Shown here: positions 1 through 9,075 of the stretch, piece by piece
How positions within the stretch are numbered: the first letter of the stretch is position 1
How the letters are laid out: each line of letters begins with the position of its first letter
From: an uncultured Granulosicoccaceae bacterium
Lineage (GTDB): Bacteria > Pseudomonadota > Gammaproteobacteria > Granulosicoccales > Granulosicoccaceae
Assembly (NCBI GenBank): GCA_937951345.1
Contig: CALFCF010000016.1
Span: forward strand, 18,324 to 82,323
Length of the DNA: 64,000 nt
Direction: 5' to 3'
Program-made: the position numbers and the translations under genes
The notes under the pieces: model-generated
The model's database searches: none
What the model was told of the DNA's origin: nothing
The model's input: the letters and a program-made list of their open reading frames with translations, nothing else

Positions 1-580
1 ACATTTCGAGAAAAAACAGCTTCACAAGGAAAGCATTGTCGACGATTTTGGCCGAATAATGGATTTCGATTTCTCAGATTCAATATACGATCTTCCTGTA
101 AATTCCAATACATCGCTCTCGCACGCGGCAAAATACTGTTTGATTCAAATAAACCGAAAAATAGCAAAACACGATACCTGCAGCGAAACTTCCGCTCGCT
201 GGCAACCCGTAAAAGATGAATTTATAAAATTCGTCGAATCAACGAACGTTAAAACTTCTGACAAGGACACCCATCTCGCAACGCGTACAGATGCGAAGGA
301 TTTTTACAACCGGTTTACAGAAGACAACGCACAACTATTTTCTGAATATCAGTTGGACTGGGATTTCAGTGATGATTTCACAATGTATTCGGAATCGAAT
401 CAGACAGTTCTGAATGATTTACTTAAAGACAGCGAAACTGTTGCAAGTAACAAGGATCTCTTACCGCAGAGCCATGAAGTCATACAAATCCGCAAACAAG
501 CAGCAGAAATTATCAATAATTTCGGCAATTCTACCAGTGCAGAAAACAAAATATTACTGGATGACTTGAGTGTTTGTTAA
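1..580 (+). CDS. Hypothetical protein, 5' end cut by window edge
   Basis: I do not recognise this protein. An ATG occurs at position 59, but the reading frame stays open to the first base of the window without a stop, so the gene probably begins upstream and only its 3' part is seen. There is no convincing ribosome binding site before the ATG. The visible part is hydrophilic, acidic and rich in Asp, Ser, Thr and Asn, with no membrane segment and no catalytic motif I can name. The DNA is more AT-rich than the genes that follow. It ends at a TAA, with the convergent thpR about 90 bases downstream, so it is not part of the next operon. Confidence 0.6.
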   Translation, partial: HFEKKQLHKESIVDDFGRIMDFDFSDSIYDLPVNSNTSLSHAAKYCLIQINRKIAKHDTCSETSARWQPVKDEFIKFVESTNVKTSDKDTHLATRTDAKDFYNRFTEDNAQLFSEYQLDWDFSDDFTMYSESNQTVLNDLLKDSETVASNKDLLPQSHEVIQIRKQAAEIINNFGNSTSAENKILLDDLSVC

Positions 581-667
581 ATTTTTTGCGTCTGCTTTCA
601 CTTATATTGTTCATTCTGACACCCGGTATAAAAATCCAATTCCTCAGCATTCGCTCCAGACTCATCA

Positions 668-1198
668 TCACTGACGTTCATCGTGGGACATCAAACGCCT
701 GGAAAGTAACGGTCTGTATATGACCTTACCTCCTATTTTTTCTGAACACATAAGATAAAGACAGTCAGCTAAAAAGCGGAAGGCCGGTTCAATCAACGGT
801 AACCCAGGCAATTGCGCGCACCGACGGGCAAGCGTTATATGCGGCACGTATTCCCGCTTTTCTATACCAATATCGCATTGCCGACAGACTGACTTCAGAG
901 CAGTAACTAAAGCAATGAGCTGAATCGGCGGATTTTGCATTCCTAGCCAAAGAATATCTGCTTTGTTAAAAAAGCCGGTGCAATTGAATTCAAGATCTAT
1001 TGCAGGCTCAGCCATTTTTCGAACGGCGTCATGCAGACACTGTAATTGTTTTCGATTGATGTCTCCGGAAAATAGGAGCGTAAGATGAAGATTCTCCGGT
1101 GATACAGGCCGTTCCAGCAAAGGCCAATTGATTGCTCTCCATTTATCTATAGCAAGCACTGCCTCGGGAGGCGGAATAAAAGCGAAGAAAGTTCTCAC
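668..1198 (-). CDS. thpR: RNA 2',3'-cyclic phosphodiesterase (2H family)
   Basis: This is a 176-residue 2H phosphoesterase of the LigT/ThpR group, cytoplasmic enzymes that open 2',3'-cyclic phosphate ends of RNA and can ligate tRNA halves in vitro. The two defining H-x-T-L motifs are present: HLTL at residues 38-41 and HITL at 120-123. The length is normal for the family, and the N-terminus (MRTFFAF) is the usual first beta strand. It is the last gene of a minus-strand run malQ, lpxL-like, thpR with gaps under 20 bases, so co-transcription is likely. The biological RNA substrate cannot be read from the sequence. Confidence 0.88.
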   Translation of the reverse strand: MRTFFAFIPPPEAVLAIDKWRAINWPLLERPVSPENLHLTLLFSGDINRKQLQCLHDAVRKMAEPAIDLEFNCTGFFNKADILWLGMQNPPIQLIALVTALKSVCRQCDIGIEKREYVPHITLARRCAQLPGLPLIEPAFRFLADCLYLMCSEKIGGKVIYRPLLSRRLMSHDERQ

Positions 1199-1216
1199 AA
1201 TCCCATGATCGCCGGG

Positions 1217-2158
1217 CTAGGTGGATCCGGTACTTTTATATAACGCTTGACTGGGTAAATCAGGCTGTGTTTTAAATCGCTTGTGAATCCACATGTATTG
1301 TGTTGGTGCGCCCAGTATTGCCTCTTCGATCACGCAATTCACAGCCCTCGCATCTGCTTCATCATCACCAGAAGGAAAATTCTCAAGCGCAGGAAAAAAT
1401 CTCAGCGAATACCCTTGAGCGGCAGATTTTCTGTACTGAGACATCATCACCACTGGTGAGCCTGTAAGTTGCGCAAGCTTGGATGTTGTCGTCAACGTGG
1501 CAGCAGTTTGTGCGAAGAACGGAACAAATACAGAATTCGAAGGCCCAAAATCATGATCCGGCGCATACCAGACAATTTCGCCTTTTCTTAAACATCGCAT
1601 AACACTTCGCATATTAGACTTGGGTATTACCGAAGTCGCGTATTTAAGCCGCCCAGTGTTCATATAGTGATTTATCAATGCATTCTTTTGATCTCTGTAC
1701 ACAATATGTACGGGGAGTTCAGGAAATTGCTGCCTGAATATCGCAGTACTGAAATCCATGGTCGAAAAATGTCCTGCCAGCAGGATCACTCCTTTTCCCT
1801 TGCCAAGCGCAACTTTCAGATTTTCAACACCGATCACCTCAAGACTATCCAGAAAACCCTCCGGCATATTAAACCAGCCCATACCGATCTCAACCAGGGC
1901 GATCGTCCAGTCCTGAAATGAACGCTTAACGAATGCATCCACTTCTTTGGGTGACATATCCGGAAAACACAGTCGTACATTTACCCGAGCCACTTCACGA
2001 CGTTTTTTAGCGATCCGGTGTACCAACAATCCAAGCGTAGCGCATAGATTCACTTTTAATGAGTATGGCAGGCGATTGAACAACGCAAGCATCGCCATAA
2101 GCGCTGCTGACGGCCAGTTTGACGGTTTGGTTAGAAGCGATGACAGGTGGTTAGGCAT
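1217..2158 (-). CDS. LpxL/HtrB-family lipid A acyltransferase
   Basis: A 313-residue member of the lysophospholipid acyltransferase superfamily, LpxL/LpxM type. These inner-membrane enzymes add a secondary acyl chain to Kdo-lipid A or related lipids. The catalytic H-x4-D motif is present as H130/D135 in AGHFSTMD. A hydrophobic N-terminal stretch (about residues 18-50) would anchor the protein to the membrane, and a basic patch (AKKRREVARVN) follows as in the family. Length matches typical LpxL (about 300 residues). Only 15 bases separate it from malQ upstream and 18 from thpR downstream. The acyl-chain specificity (LpxL versus LpxM versus another acyl acceptor) is not decided by what I see. 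Confidence 0.85.
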   Translation of the reverse strand: MPNHLSSLLTKPSNWPSAALMAMLALFNRLPYSLKVNLCATLGLLVHRIAKKRREVARVNVRLCFPDMSPKEVDAFVKRSFQDWTIALVEIGMGWFNMPEGFLDSLEVIGVENLKVALGKGKGVILLAGHFSTMDFSTAIFRQQFPELPVHIVYRDQKNALINHYMNTGRLKYATSVIPKSNMRSVMRCLRKGEIVWYAPDHDFGPSNSVFVPFFAQTAATLTTTSKLAQLTGSPVVMMSQYRKSAAQGYSLRFFPALENFPSGDDEADARAVNCVIEEAILGAPTQYMWIHKRFKTQPDLPSQALYKSTGST

Positions 2159-2173
2159 CGTAGGGCGCGTTGT

Positions 2174-4558
2174 TTATCCGGTTGTTTGTGTTCCAGCAGA
2201 CCGTGGTAAGCAGGCTTGGGATTCAGACAGAAAAGCGCTCAGCTCATCCAGATTATGCTGCAACCGGCCTTTCCAATTAGGATAGGAGTGGACTGTGCCT
2301 GGCATATTTACCATATCTTTTTGTAGCAAAAGGTCATCAAGCTGTAACATGATCAGTTGAGAACCGGCTGTGGATATCAGATAGTGGATAAGATGGACAA
2401 AGCATTCTGTATCACCCGGACTTATATCACCTTTCTCAAGTTGTTCAAGTAAAGCATCGCACCGCTCGATGCTTTCGCGGTTTTCCGTTCGAGCGCTCAT
2501 GACTTCCTTTACACACGACAGCAGCTGAACAATTGAAGCTCTGCGCTGCTGTTGTTCAACACACTCAGAGTGTTCGTCGCTATAGTGTCCCAGCTCGCTT
2601 CGAACTTTTATATCATTTGACAGAAAGTACCCCGCAAGTGTAGGCAAATCGTGAGTGCTTGCTGTGGCTAAGCTCTGTCTGATGTATTTCGACGGAGATA
2701 TATACGCGCCTTTTTCATTGCGCTCAAAATACAATACGCGATAGCCCAGTATTCCTTGGGTCTCAAGATCTTCGCGGAATCCATCAGGGACAGTACCAAG
2801 GTCCTCACCGATGATAACGCACTGATTACGATGGCTTTCAAGTGCAACAATTCCAATTAAATCATTAAAAGGAAACTCTACATAGCAACCGTTGACTGCA
2901 TCTTGTGATAGAGACAGGTTATTTACCGGGTTATCAGCGGGTGACGGTGTGCACCAATACTGACGCAAAAAACCCATGACATGATCGAGTCGCAGCACCC
3001 CTGCAAACTGCATGTTAGCCCGCAACATTTCGACAATCGGCGCATAACAAAAATGTGCAAGTGTTTTAGGATTGTAGGGCGTCAATTGCCAGTCCTGACC
3101 CAAAGGTCCAAGCTCATCCGGTGGTGCACCCACATGAACTCCGCCAGCGTACAAATCTTGATTTGCCCAGGTGTCACCGGCTCGAAAATCAACGCCTACA
3201 GCCAGATCCATATATAGACCATACCGCATACCCAGGGCCTGACAATATTTTGCGACGTCTCCCAGCTGTGCTTCGGCTATCCACTGTAAAAATACATAAA
3301 ACTTCACACGTAAGATCAATTGCTCAGCAAGGTGCCGGCTATCCGGCGAATCAGGATTGCGATAAGCTTCCGGCCAATCGTGCCAGTCGTTGCATTGATG
3401 CTCTGCTGACAGATATTCATCAAAAGCCTGGAACTCCGCATGCCTTACCAAGGCTGTTCCTGCACAATGCCAAAATTTAAGAAAATCCCGGTTTACCTCT
3501 TCTTTTTCCTGATCACCACTAGAAGTTTTGTCCTTCTCGTCCTGGCTGTAGATATGAAGAAAAATTTCATAAAGTGCCTGCAGTTTCAGAGACATGACTA
3601 ATGCATAGTCAACTGTTTCCGCGTGTCTCGCCTGTTCAAGCCTTGCAACAAATTCTGTTGATTTTATTAATTTGACAAAGCCCGGGGATAGTTTTGCCAG
3701 AGGCACACGTGTTACATCGATGTATATCGGATTGAGAAAATTTCTGCTGCTGGGGCTATACGGGCTGCACCGTTGCGGGTGTGCTGGAAAGAGAGCGTGT
3801 AGTGGATTGAGCCCAACAGCATGAAAACCGTTGTCCGCAAATTTCGAACAAAGCTTCTCCAAATCGCTAAAGTCGCCAATACCCCAATTACTATGGGAAC
3901 GTAACGAGTAGAGCTGTAACGCAACGCCCCGTAGGGGTAGTGTGTCAGGTTCATTCGGATTCCAGGCTTTTGCCGGGACCAGCACTAGCTGTATTGCAAC
4001 AGTTTCAATATCAATATCAGAGCAATCGCCAGCGCCATGCTTGGGCTGACCGGTTACTATCAGTTGGTGATAACCCGGGGGGAGCGATTCAGGCAGCTTA
4101 ATCTGGCAGGTTGCGATTGATTCAACAGGCCCAGCAACCGGATTGACGTTTTTGGAGCTATTCAGACAGACATCACCTGAGAACCGATCGCCAGTCTCAG
4201 CGGTGATCGTCCAGCTAAGAGTGTATGCAACAGCGTGTGCTGCCGGAACAGAGCTTTTCGAGGACCCGACATGATCGTCAACGTCCGCGAGGACAATCAA
4301 CCGTGGGTTGGTTGCTTCAGGTACAGCGTCGGCACGAGCTGCTTCGACCGTCCAGGACAACATCAGCTGTTGAGCGGGCCTTACAACCGCGACCCTTGCA
4401 GGCCTTGCATCCGACGGGCATAGGCTGCCAGAGTGCATTGCGCGAACAACAGCTTGAACAGCGTCGCGTGACGAGCGTCGCTCGGTGCCCCAGTTATCAA
4501 CAAAAGTATCAGAAATGCCCAGTGCACGGCACGCTTCGTCTAAACGATCAGCACTCAT
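2174..4558 (-). CDS. malQ: 4-alpha-glucanotransferase (amylomaltase)
   Basis: A 794-residue GH77 enzyme that transfers alpha-1,4-glucan segments in maltodextrin and glycogen metabolism in the cytoplasm. The first 200 or so residues form the extra N-terminal region seen in the long, E. coli-type MalQ. The catalytic barrel starts near the motif LRGVALQLYSLRS. The GH77 catalytic motifs are all visible: RLDHVMG (nucleophile Asp), GEDLGTVP (acid/base Glu) and STHDLPT (stabilising Asp). The start ATG at 4558 fits the conserved N-terminus. No other glycogen or maltose genes are nearby; it heads a tight minus-strand cluster with an lpxL-like gene and thpR, an odd functional mix suggesting simple operon packing. 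Confidence 0.93.
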   Translation of the reverse strand: MSADRLDEACRALGISDTFVDNWGTERRSSRDAVQAVVRAMHSGSLCPSDARPARVAVVRPAQQLMLSWTVEAARADAVPEATNPRLIVLADVDDHVGSSKSSVPAAHAVAYTLSWTITAETGDRFSGDVCLNSSKNVNPVAGPVESIATCQIKLPESLPPGYHQLIVTGQPKHGAGDCSDIDIETVAIQLVLVPAKAWNPNEPDTLPLRGVALQLYSLRSHSNWGIGDFSDLEKLCSKFADNGFHAVGLNPLHALFPAHPQRCSPYSPSSRNFLNPIYIDVTRVPLAKLSPGFVKLIKSTEFVARLEQARHAETVDYALVMSLKLQALYEIFLHIYSQDEKDKTSSGDQEKEEVNRDFLKFWHCAGTALVRHAEFQAFDEYLSAEHQCNDWHDWPEAYRNPDSPDSRHLAEQLILRVKFYVFLQWIAEAQLGDVAKYCQALGMRYGLYMDLAVGVDFRAGDTWANQDLYAGGVHVGAPPDELGPLGQDWQLTPYNPKTLAHFCYAPIVEMLRANMQFAGVLRLDHVMGFLRQYWCTPSPADNPVNNLSLSQDAVNGCYVEFPFNDLIGIVALESHRNQCVIIGEDLGTVPDGFREDLETQGILGYRVLYFERNEKGAYISPSKYIRQSLATASTHDLPTLAGYFLSNDIKVRSELGHYSDEHSECVEQQQRRASIVQLLSCVKEVMSARTENRESIERCDALLEQLEKGDISPGDTECFVHLIHYLISTAGSQLIMLQLDDLLLQKDMVNMPGTVHSYPNWKGRLQHNLDELSAFLSESQACLPRSAGTQTTG

Positions 4559-4657
4559 ACCAATGTCAATCGTCAGTCAGTGCAATTAAGCGTCGAGTAG
4601 CCTGGGTCAACATCAGGCTTGGCCAGTTGTCCTGTGTACAGTTCTGTACAATTCAAA

Positions 4658-5050
4658 CTATCGTCGAAATCCGGTTTCCAGCACAAAGTAGGTAGGGTTT
4701 AAACCCTTTAGCGGATCACGCAATTTCGATAGTTCAGATTCCGGGCCATGAATCTCCAGTTGATCAATACTGGCCAGCTGCAATGCCTGTTTCAGAAGAC
4801 TATCAACATTCTGTAAATGCGCCAGCACCCCTTCACCGGATGCGTAACCTTCACGACAAAATGCCCGGTCACCGTTGAAACTAAAACCATAGAAGAGCAC
4901 GTCTTTCTCGTGAGCAGTCTTTGCCACCATTTGCTCGCCAAGCGCTTTGAACTCAGCCAACTTGCCGTTATTAACAGTAAAATAAGGAACAATCGTACAC
5001 ATCGTGTCTGTCATTGCAGTATCACTCGTTGTCGTATCATTTGCTGCCAT
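4658..5050 (-). CDS. ABM-like (antibiotic biosynthesis monooxygenase fold) protein
   Basis: A 130-residue small protein resembling the dimeric alpha/beta-barrel ABM superfamily: an N-terminal strand (TIVPYFTVNNGK), a helix with E-FKALGEQMV, a second strand with FYGFSFNGD and a helix with HLQNVDSLLKQA are in the usual order. Members act as quinol or haem-degrading monooxygenases or have unknown roles. The first 15 residues are Thr/Asp-rich and not conserved in the family; the second methionine (residue 13) is a possible alternative start. It lies about 100 bases upstream of malQ on the same strand. Substrate unknown. Confidence 0.65.
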   Translation of the reverse strand: MAANDTTTSDTAMTDTMCTIVPYFTVNNGKLAEFKALGEQMVAKTAHEKDVLFYGFSFNGDRAFCREGYASGEGVLAHLQNVDSLLKQALQLASIDQLEIHGPESELSKLRDPLKGLNPTYFVLETGFRR

Positions 5051-5240
5051 ATTTACGCTCCTTCATCTATGATCTGTCTTTGTAGCCGGTTTTTGCAACC
5101 AGTCTTTGCAATCAGTCGTTTAACCAGTCGTTTAACCATAAGGGGCACGGTCAGAAATTACCTATCCAAGTCATTATCATTCAAAACAACCAACTTTTAA
5201 AGCAATTGAACACCGAAACAGCCTATCCAGTTTTAACCCT

Positions 5241-5585
5241 TTAAGTTTCGCCAACTTTTTTTCGCGCGACTCCTACCATTTCGACCAGCATGCTGCGGCA
5301 GTCCTCTGGACTTTTCATTTCAACAACATTGATTGTGTTCTCAAACGAAAGCTTCAAACATTCAACTCTATTTTTTTTATCCCGGTTATCGCCAATCAAC
5401 AAAATCTGCAGTGTGACGCCTACCCGATCGATATCAAGCATCTCAACAGTTAGATTCCGATCATCAGGTGAATTAGCAAGATGAGGAGCAAATGCGCGCA
5501 CATAAAGTTCAAGTGCGTCACTATGATCTTCATTCATGTGCTGTATAACAGCAGCTTTAAATTTTTCGTCAATAACCGCACACAT
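5241..5585 (-). CDS. DUF2470 domain protein (haem-utilisation related)
   Basis: A small cytoplasmic protein with the DUF2470 pattern: AVIQHMNEDHSDALELY near the N-terminus, then MLDIDRVGVTLQI, which matches the D-x-G-hydrophobic strand of the family. The domain is also found at the C-terminus of HugZ/HutZ-type haem oxygenases and pyridoxamine-oxidase-like proteins, where the H-M-N-E-D-H motif contributes to haem handling. Here it stands alone, without the flavin-binding split barrel. I place the start at the ATG at 5585; a TTG nine bases upstream is also possible. It is separated from azlD by about 90 bases. Function beyond the family link is unknown. Confidence 0.7.
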   Translation of the reverse strand: MCAVIDEKFKAAVIQHMNEDHSDALELYVRAFAPHLANSPDDRNLTVEMLDIDRVGVTLQILLIGDNRDKKNRVECLKLSFENTINVVEMKSPEDCRSMLVEMVGVARKKVGET

Positions 5586-5678
5586 AAAATACAAATTGCT
5601 CTACGAGAAAAACAGTTGTAATCATCGAACGATTCCCTGTACGACTATGGAGACGTTCTGAGCACACACCGTTCACAA

Positions 5679-5999
5679 CTAGAAACCTGTATAAATCAAC
5701 ATTCCGAAAACTGTAGCAGCTGCCAAAGTCGCGAGAACCACCCGTCGACCAAGAAGAAGAAAAATCGAAAATCCGACCACCATCGCCGCAAGACGCGCAG
5801 AAAGTGAAGTTTCCGCCAGCACGCCGGCAGGAAACACGAGCACCCTGGACATAAGGCCTGCGAGCAGAGCGAACGCCACACAACTCAACCAGTGAAACAA
5901 AGCGCTCTGAACCGGCAAACGCGCACCGATAATGACGCCACCAGCACGCCACACGTAGGTCGCCAGAGCTGAGAGAACAATCAGCAAAGTAATTGACAC
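5679..5999 (-). CDS. azlD: Branched-chain amino acid exporter small subunit, AzlD-like
   Basis: A 106-residue polytopic membrane protein of the AzlD family with about four hydrophobic segments and the typical beginning LLIVLSALATYVWRAGG. AzlD works with AzlC to export branched-chain or related amino acids. The start is a GTG two bases after the azlC stop codon, so translation is probably coupled. Length is normal for the family. A region with the hydrophobic tract VLATLAAATVFGMLIYTGF forms the C-terminal segment. Confidence 0.85.
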   Translation of the reverse strand: MSITLLIVLSALATYVWRAGGVIIGARLPVQSALFHWLSCVAFALLAGLMSRVLVFPAGVLAETSLSARLAAMVVGFSIFLLLGRRVVLATLAAATVFGMLIYTGF

Positions 6000-6001
6000 A
6001 G

Positions 6002-6712
6002 TCAGTTTCTCTCAGCCAGGCGGGGCAATAGAAAACCCAACGTACCAGCTATCAAACCGCAAAGCAGCAACCCCCAGTCAGACGAAAAAAGATACAGTGG
6101 CGGCCCCATGATTACCCCGAGCACCAGTGCGCACACGATATCAGGTCGCGTATTACAACTGAACAGAAAGATAAAATAGGCCGGATTGAGAAACACCAGA
6201 ACCAATGTGACAACAGCCGGTAGAGTTGAAGCGAGCACCCACCCCAAAGCCGCGCCAATCAATCCCCCAAGAAAACAGAGTGTAGCGAATCCGGCAAAAA
6301 AACCCATGCGTACGCTTGCATCCATTTCTGGCAGAATCTCACGGCAATGAGTCCAACTATTTACGGAGAGTGTTTGCACGACAAGGAATCGCAAACGATA
6401 CCATCGGTCATCAACAGCAAAAAGCGGTATCAACACAACTGTCATCGGCAGAAAACGCAGATTGGCCATACTCACGCCAGCGATCACGGCCAAAGCACTT
6501 GCACCGGTTGCATGCAATTCCAGCATGGCCACCTGCCCCGGCATACCGTAAATCGCTGCCGCGGAAAGTAACGTATGCCATAAGTCCAGTTGCTGGGAAT
6601 TAGCCAACGACCCGAAGCCCACCATACTGAAAAGAACCATGAGCGGCGGCACACCCACTGCTGCACGCAATCCTGCGAAGAAAGGACTATGGTGAATAGA
6701 TGACGATAACAA
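6002..6712 (-). CDS. azlC: Branched-chain amino acid exporter large subunit, AzlC-like
   Basis: A 236-residue inner-membrane protein with the AzlC hallmarks: the helix FAGLRAAVGVPPLMVLFSMVG and the segment AAAIYGMPGQVAMLEL, followed by the conserved LRFLPM motif. With AzlD it should form the amino-acid exporter. The only usable initiator I find is TTG at 6712, without a well-spaced ribosome binding site; the frame stays open for about another 25 codons upstream, so the true start could be a rarer codon further up. No Lrp or other regulator gene is adjacent. Confidence 0.85.
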   Translation of the reverse strand: MLSSSIHHSPFFAGLRAAVGVPPLMVLFSMVGFGSLANSQQLDLWHTLLSAAAIYGMPGQVAMLELHATGASALAVIAGVSMANLRFLPMTVVLIPLFAVDDRWYRLRFLVVQTLSVNSWTHCREILPEMDASVRMGFFAGFATLCFLGGLIGAALGWVLASTLPAVVTLVLVFLNPAYFIFLFSCNTRPDIVCALVLGVIMGPPLYLFSSDWGLLLCGLIAGTLGFLLPRLAERN

Positions 6713-6881
6713 TCCTGCACTCTCAACACGTTCGACACCCGGGTAGTATGCCGCAAAGGGGCTCAGCGCAACGCGAATTTCAGAATTTAGCGATCAACGC
6801 CGCTCAGCAGCAAAAACACCGCAGGTGGAGCCACAGAATGAATCGCGGAGTTAGACTATTTGGAGCACCCGGAACAGGCAC

Positions 6882-7283
6882 TCAGGATGGACATCGTAGA
6901 GAATTTGCCACATCAACACTGACCGGCTTGAGCAATTCCCTGGTTTCATCCCGACGTCGTATGCTGACTCTGATCGATAACCAGTGCTGCCCGGTTTTAG
7001 CATCAAGGTAAAGACGTTGCCTTGAGTGACGAGAGCGAATCTCGATCGGCGTTAGCCGAGTTTTCAATACATAATATCCGGGGTGAATCGCACACGCGAA
7101 ACGCCCGCCGTCGCGGCTCTGCGGAGCATTGCAAGCGATCACTGTTCGCGCGTTTTTCCATGGCGGAACATCTTCATTGTCTACCGACAATATCTTTGAC
7201 AACCAATCGTTGCTGCACAGGTCCAGCTCACAAGAGCTGCTAATTTTGAGGGCTTTGTTAGTTGAACAACTAATTTCAGTCAT
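6882..7283 (-). CDS. Possible hypothetical protein (133 aa)
   Basis: An open frame of 133 codons in an otherwise gene-poor stretch. I do not recognise it. It has no signal peptide and no membrane segment; the central part (FACAIHPGYYVLKTRL, then RLYLDAKTGQHWLSIRV) resembles the beta-strand pattern of small lipoprotein-like domains in which a polypeptide carries a glycine-turn between strands, but this is only an impression. No strong ribosome binding site precedes the start. The upstream gene is a divergent VOC-side intergenic space, and azlC lies downstream. It could equally be a chance frame. Confidence 0.3.
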   Translation of the reverse strand: MTEISCSTNKALKISSSCELDLCSNDWLSKILSVDNEDVPPWKNARTVIACNAPQSRDGGRFACAIHPGYYVLKTRLTPIEIRSRHSRQRLYLDAKTGQHWLSIRVSIRRRDETRELLKPVSVDVANSLRCPS

Positions 7284-7637
7284 GATCCGTATGCTCGAAC
7301 CCAGTAGACATCAATCAATTACAGTAGCCACGAGCCACACGATAAGACGCGCGATTCTCACGTATCTAGCCTGCTACTGCTGATATCCGTATACACCCGA
7401 ACGTTGTTTCCGGTTGTCGTAAATTATTAAAGCAAGCTGTTACCGCTTAAGTCTGAGCAAAACTATATCAGCCTGATATGAAATATATATGAAACTGACA
7501 TTCCACAGACAGACAAGCTGCAGGCAAACCCTGACCCAATTGATTTCGAGCAGATCAGCACGGACGCTTTAATTTACAGCGCCGGTTATTTACAACCCCG
7601 ATTACCACCAGAATTAGGTTCCTGTTACCCCCGACTG
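7284..7637. other. Intergenic, no gene seen (354 bp)
   Basis: I find no open frame with family resemblance, RNA gene or clear terminator here. The stretch is AT-richer than the adjacent genes. Confidence 0.5.
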
Positions 7638-8021
7638 TTACTGCGGCGCGACGCCGTCAATCTGATCGCTCCAGACGCCGAGCTCGTTCCCGTGCGGGTC
7701 CCTGAATTGAAATCTTCGCCCCCCCGGGAACGAGAAAATTTCACGAGATATAGTGCCACCGGCGGCTACAACTCGCTGATAGGTTGACGTAAGATCTAGC
7801 GCATAAATTATCACCAATGCAGCACCGTTCTCTGTGCTTGAGATCAGCGCCGACTGATAAAAGCCACCATCGAGCTTGTGATCGTGAAAGGCTCGGTACT
7901 CTGGACCGTAGTCGGTGAAATGCCAGTCAAAAGCCTTACGATAAAACCGCTCGATTGCATCAAAATCTGCTGCCGGTAGCTCTATATAGTCGAGCTTCTG
8001 GTCAATATTTTCCCGATTCAT
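7638..8021 (-). CDS. VOC-superfamily (glyoxalase/bleomycin-resistance fold) protein
   Basis: A 127-residue single-domain vicinal-oxygen-chelate protein. The N-terminal strand LDYIELPAADFDAIERFYRKAF and the C-terminal FQFRDPHGNELGVWS are the two characteristic halves; the motif DPHGNELGVW carries the conserved metal-ligand Glu. Similar small proteins are annotated as glyoxalase-like without a known substrate. It stands alone on the minus strand, divergent from the chorismate mutase-like gene at 8122, so the roughly 100 bases between them should hold both promoters. Confidence 0.8.
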   Translation of the reverse strand: MNRENIDQKLDYIELPAADFDAIERFYRKAFDWHFTDYGPEYRAFHDHKLDGGFYQSALISSTENGAALVIIYALDLTSTYQRVVAAGGTISREIFSFPGGRRFQFRDPHGNELGVWSDQIDGVAPQ

Positions 8022-8121
8022 GTTAGTGTCCGCTAGATGGTTTTACATCTGAAGTAACCGGGGCAACCCGGTACGTCCTTGACGCTAAAGGCACTTTACC
8101 AGTCTCTGTTTTAAATTCGGT

Positions 8122-8847
8122 ATGAACAATACAAAAACCAATCAACTTGAACACGCCGAGCTTGATCTTGCCGGTACGATCCGCCCGGGACTTGATATTC
8201 TCGCCAACGAAATAGTCATAGCGCTAAAAAAACGTACTCGCTTCGTCAAAAATGCACCTGTGTATGCTCCCGGCCTGGTGATTGGGCAACCGGATGTCAG
8301 CTTGCTCGACTACGAGCTTCACATGGAGGAGCGTCAACATGCCGAGCTTGGTCGTTATCAGTTTGCGGTTCAGGAGGCCTTTACCGATGTCTCGCAAATT
8401 TCATCTGTGGTCAAACGGCAACTCCCTCACAGCGTAGTGAAACGTATTCCCAGTGATGCTGGAAAACGAATCCTGAAGTTCTATCGTTCGTGGATAGACA
8501 GTGCCTGTCAGGATGGCACAGACGAAACAACATTCGGGGAAACAGTCACATCGGATGTTAATGCACTGCTATCAATTATGGAGCGTGTAAATCTGGGTAA
8601 ATCTGTTGCTGAATCAAAATATCGCGAACAGACCTCAGCGTTCATCAATACACAGGGTGATCGCGAGGCAATGCTCGAGCTTATCATTCGCAAGGATCGT
8701 ATGCAGGAGGTATTGAATCTTGCACGCAAATTGGCCACACACTATGAACTTGATGCCAATAGTGTTGAATCGGTTTTCGAGTTCATGATGGAATTAACGA
8801 TTGATATAGAGATTGTATATATCCGGAACCGTCTTAGCGAAAAATAA
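8122..8847 (+). CDS. Chorismate mutase (AroQ)-like protein, possibly duplicated
   Basis: A 241-residue, mostly helical cytoplasmic protein. The C-terminal 90 or so residues follow the AroQ pattern: LLSIMERVNLGKSVAESK (helix with Arg, then K), then DREAMLELI and a final helix ending MMELTIDIEIVYI. The first half (LDILANEIVIALKKRTRFV and following) has a weaker version of the same layout, suggesting two AroQ-like halves. AroQ enzymes convert chorismate to prephenate. The usual active-site Gln near the end appears as Glu, which occurs in some AroQ variants. No aromatic amino-acid genes adjoin; a dehydroquinase lies 5 kb away. The assignment rests on pattern only. Confidence 0.55.
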   Translation: MNNTKTNQLEHAELDLAGTIRPGLDILANEIVIALKKRTRFVKNAPVYAPGLVIGQPDVSLLDYELHMEERQHAELGRYQFAVQEAFTDVSQISSVVKRQLPHSVVKRIPSDAGKRILKFYRSWIDSACQDGTDETTFGETVTSDVNALLSIMERVNLGKSVAESKYREQTSAFINTQGDREAMLELIIRKDRMQEVLNLARKLATHYELDANSVESVFEFMMELTIDIEIVYIRNRLSEK

Positions 8848-8907
8848 CTCAAAGCATCACCAACGATCGTCGGTAGCCAACAACGAACACCGGTTGATCG
8901 TTTCAAG

Positions 8908-9075
8908 TTAATTTCGATCAGGTTTCACACAAGCTGCTTTGTTTAGCCGGCACTTCTCGGAGCAGTAAACAACACTCAACCAGTTTTTCTGCCACTTTTT
9001 TCTCCAGATAAAGGGACGCTTGCATATCGGGCAAACTTTTGACGGCAGCTGACTTTTTCTTATTTGAGCTGGCAC
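8908..9075 (-). CDS. DUF2256 small zinc-ribbon-like protein (55 aa)
   Basis: A very short gene. The translation carries the DUF2256 signature almost complete: K-V-C-P-I-C at residues 13-18, then RPFIWRKKWQKNW, then YCSEKCR at 37-43. The four cysteines C15, C18, C38 and C42 would bind one zinc. I choose the GTG at 9075 because an in-frame TAG lies 18 bases upstream and no ATG occurs between; a GGGGG tract before the GTG could serve as a ribosome binding site. Proteins of this family are often next to photolyase/cryptochrome genes, but none is seen here. Function unknown. Confidence 0.8.
   Translation of the reverse strand: MPAQIRKSQLPSKVCPICKRPFIWRKKWQKNWLSVVYCSEKCRLNKAACVKPDRN

Noticed and set aside
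1667..2285. Plus-strand frames across the lpxL-like gene
   Set aside because: They are antisense shadows of clearly conserved minus-strand genes.
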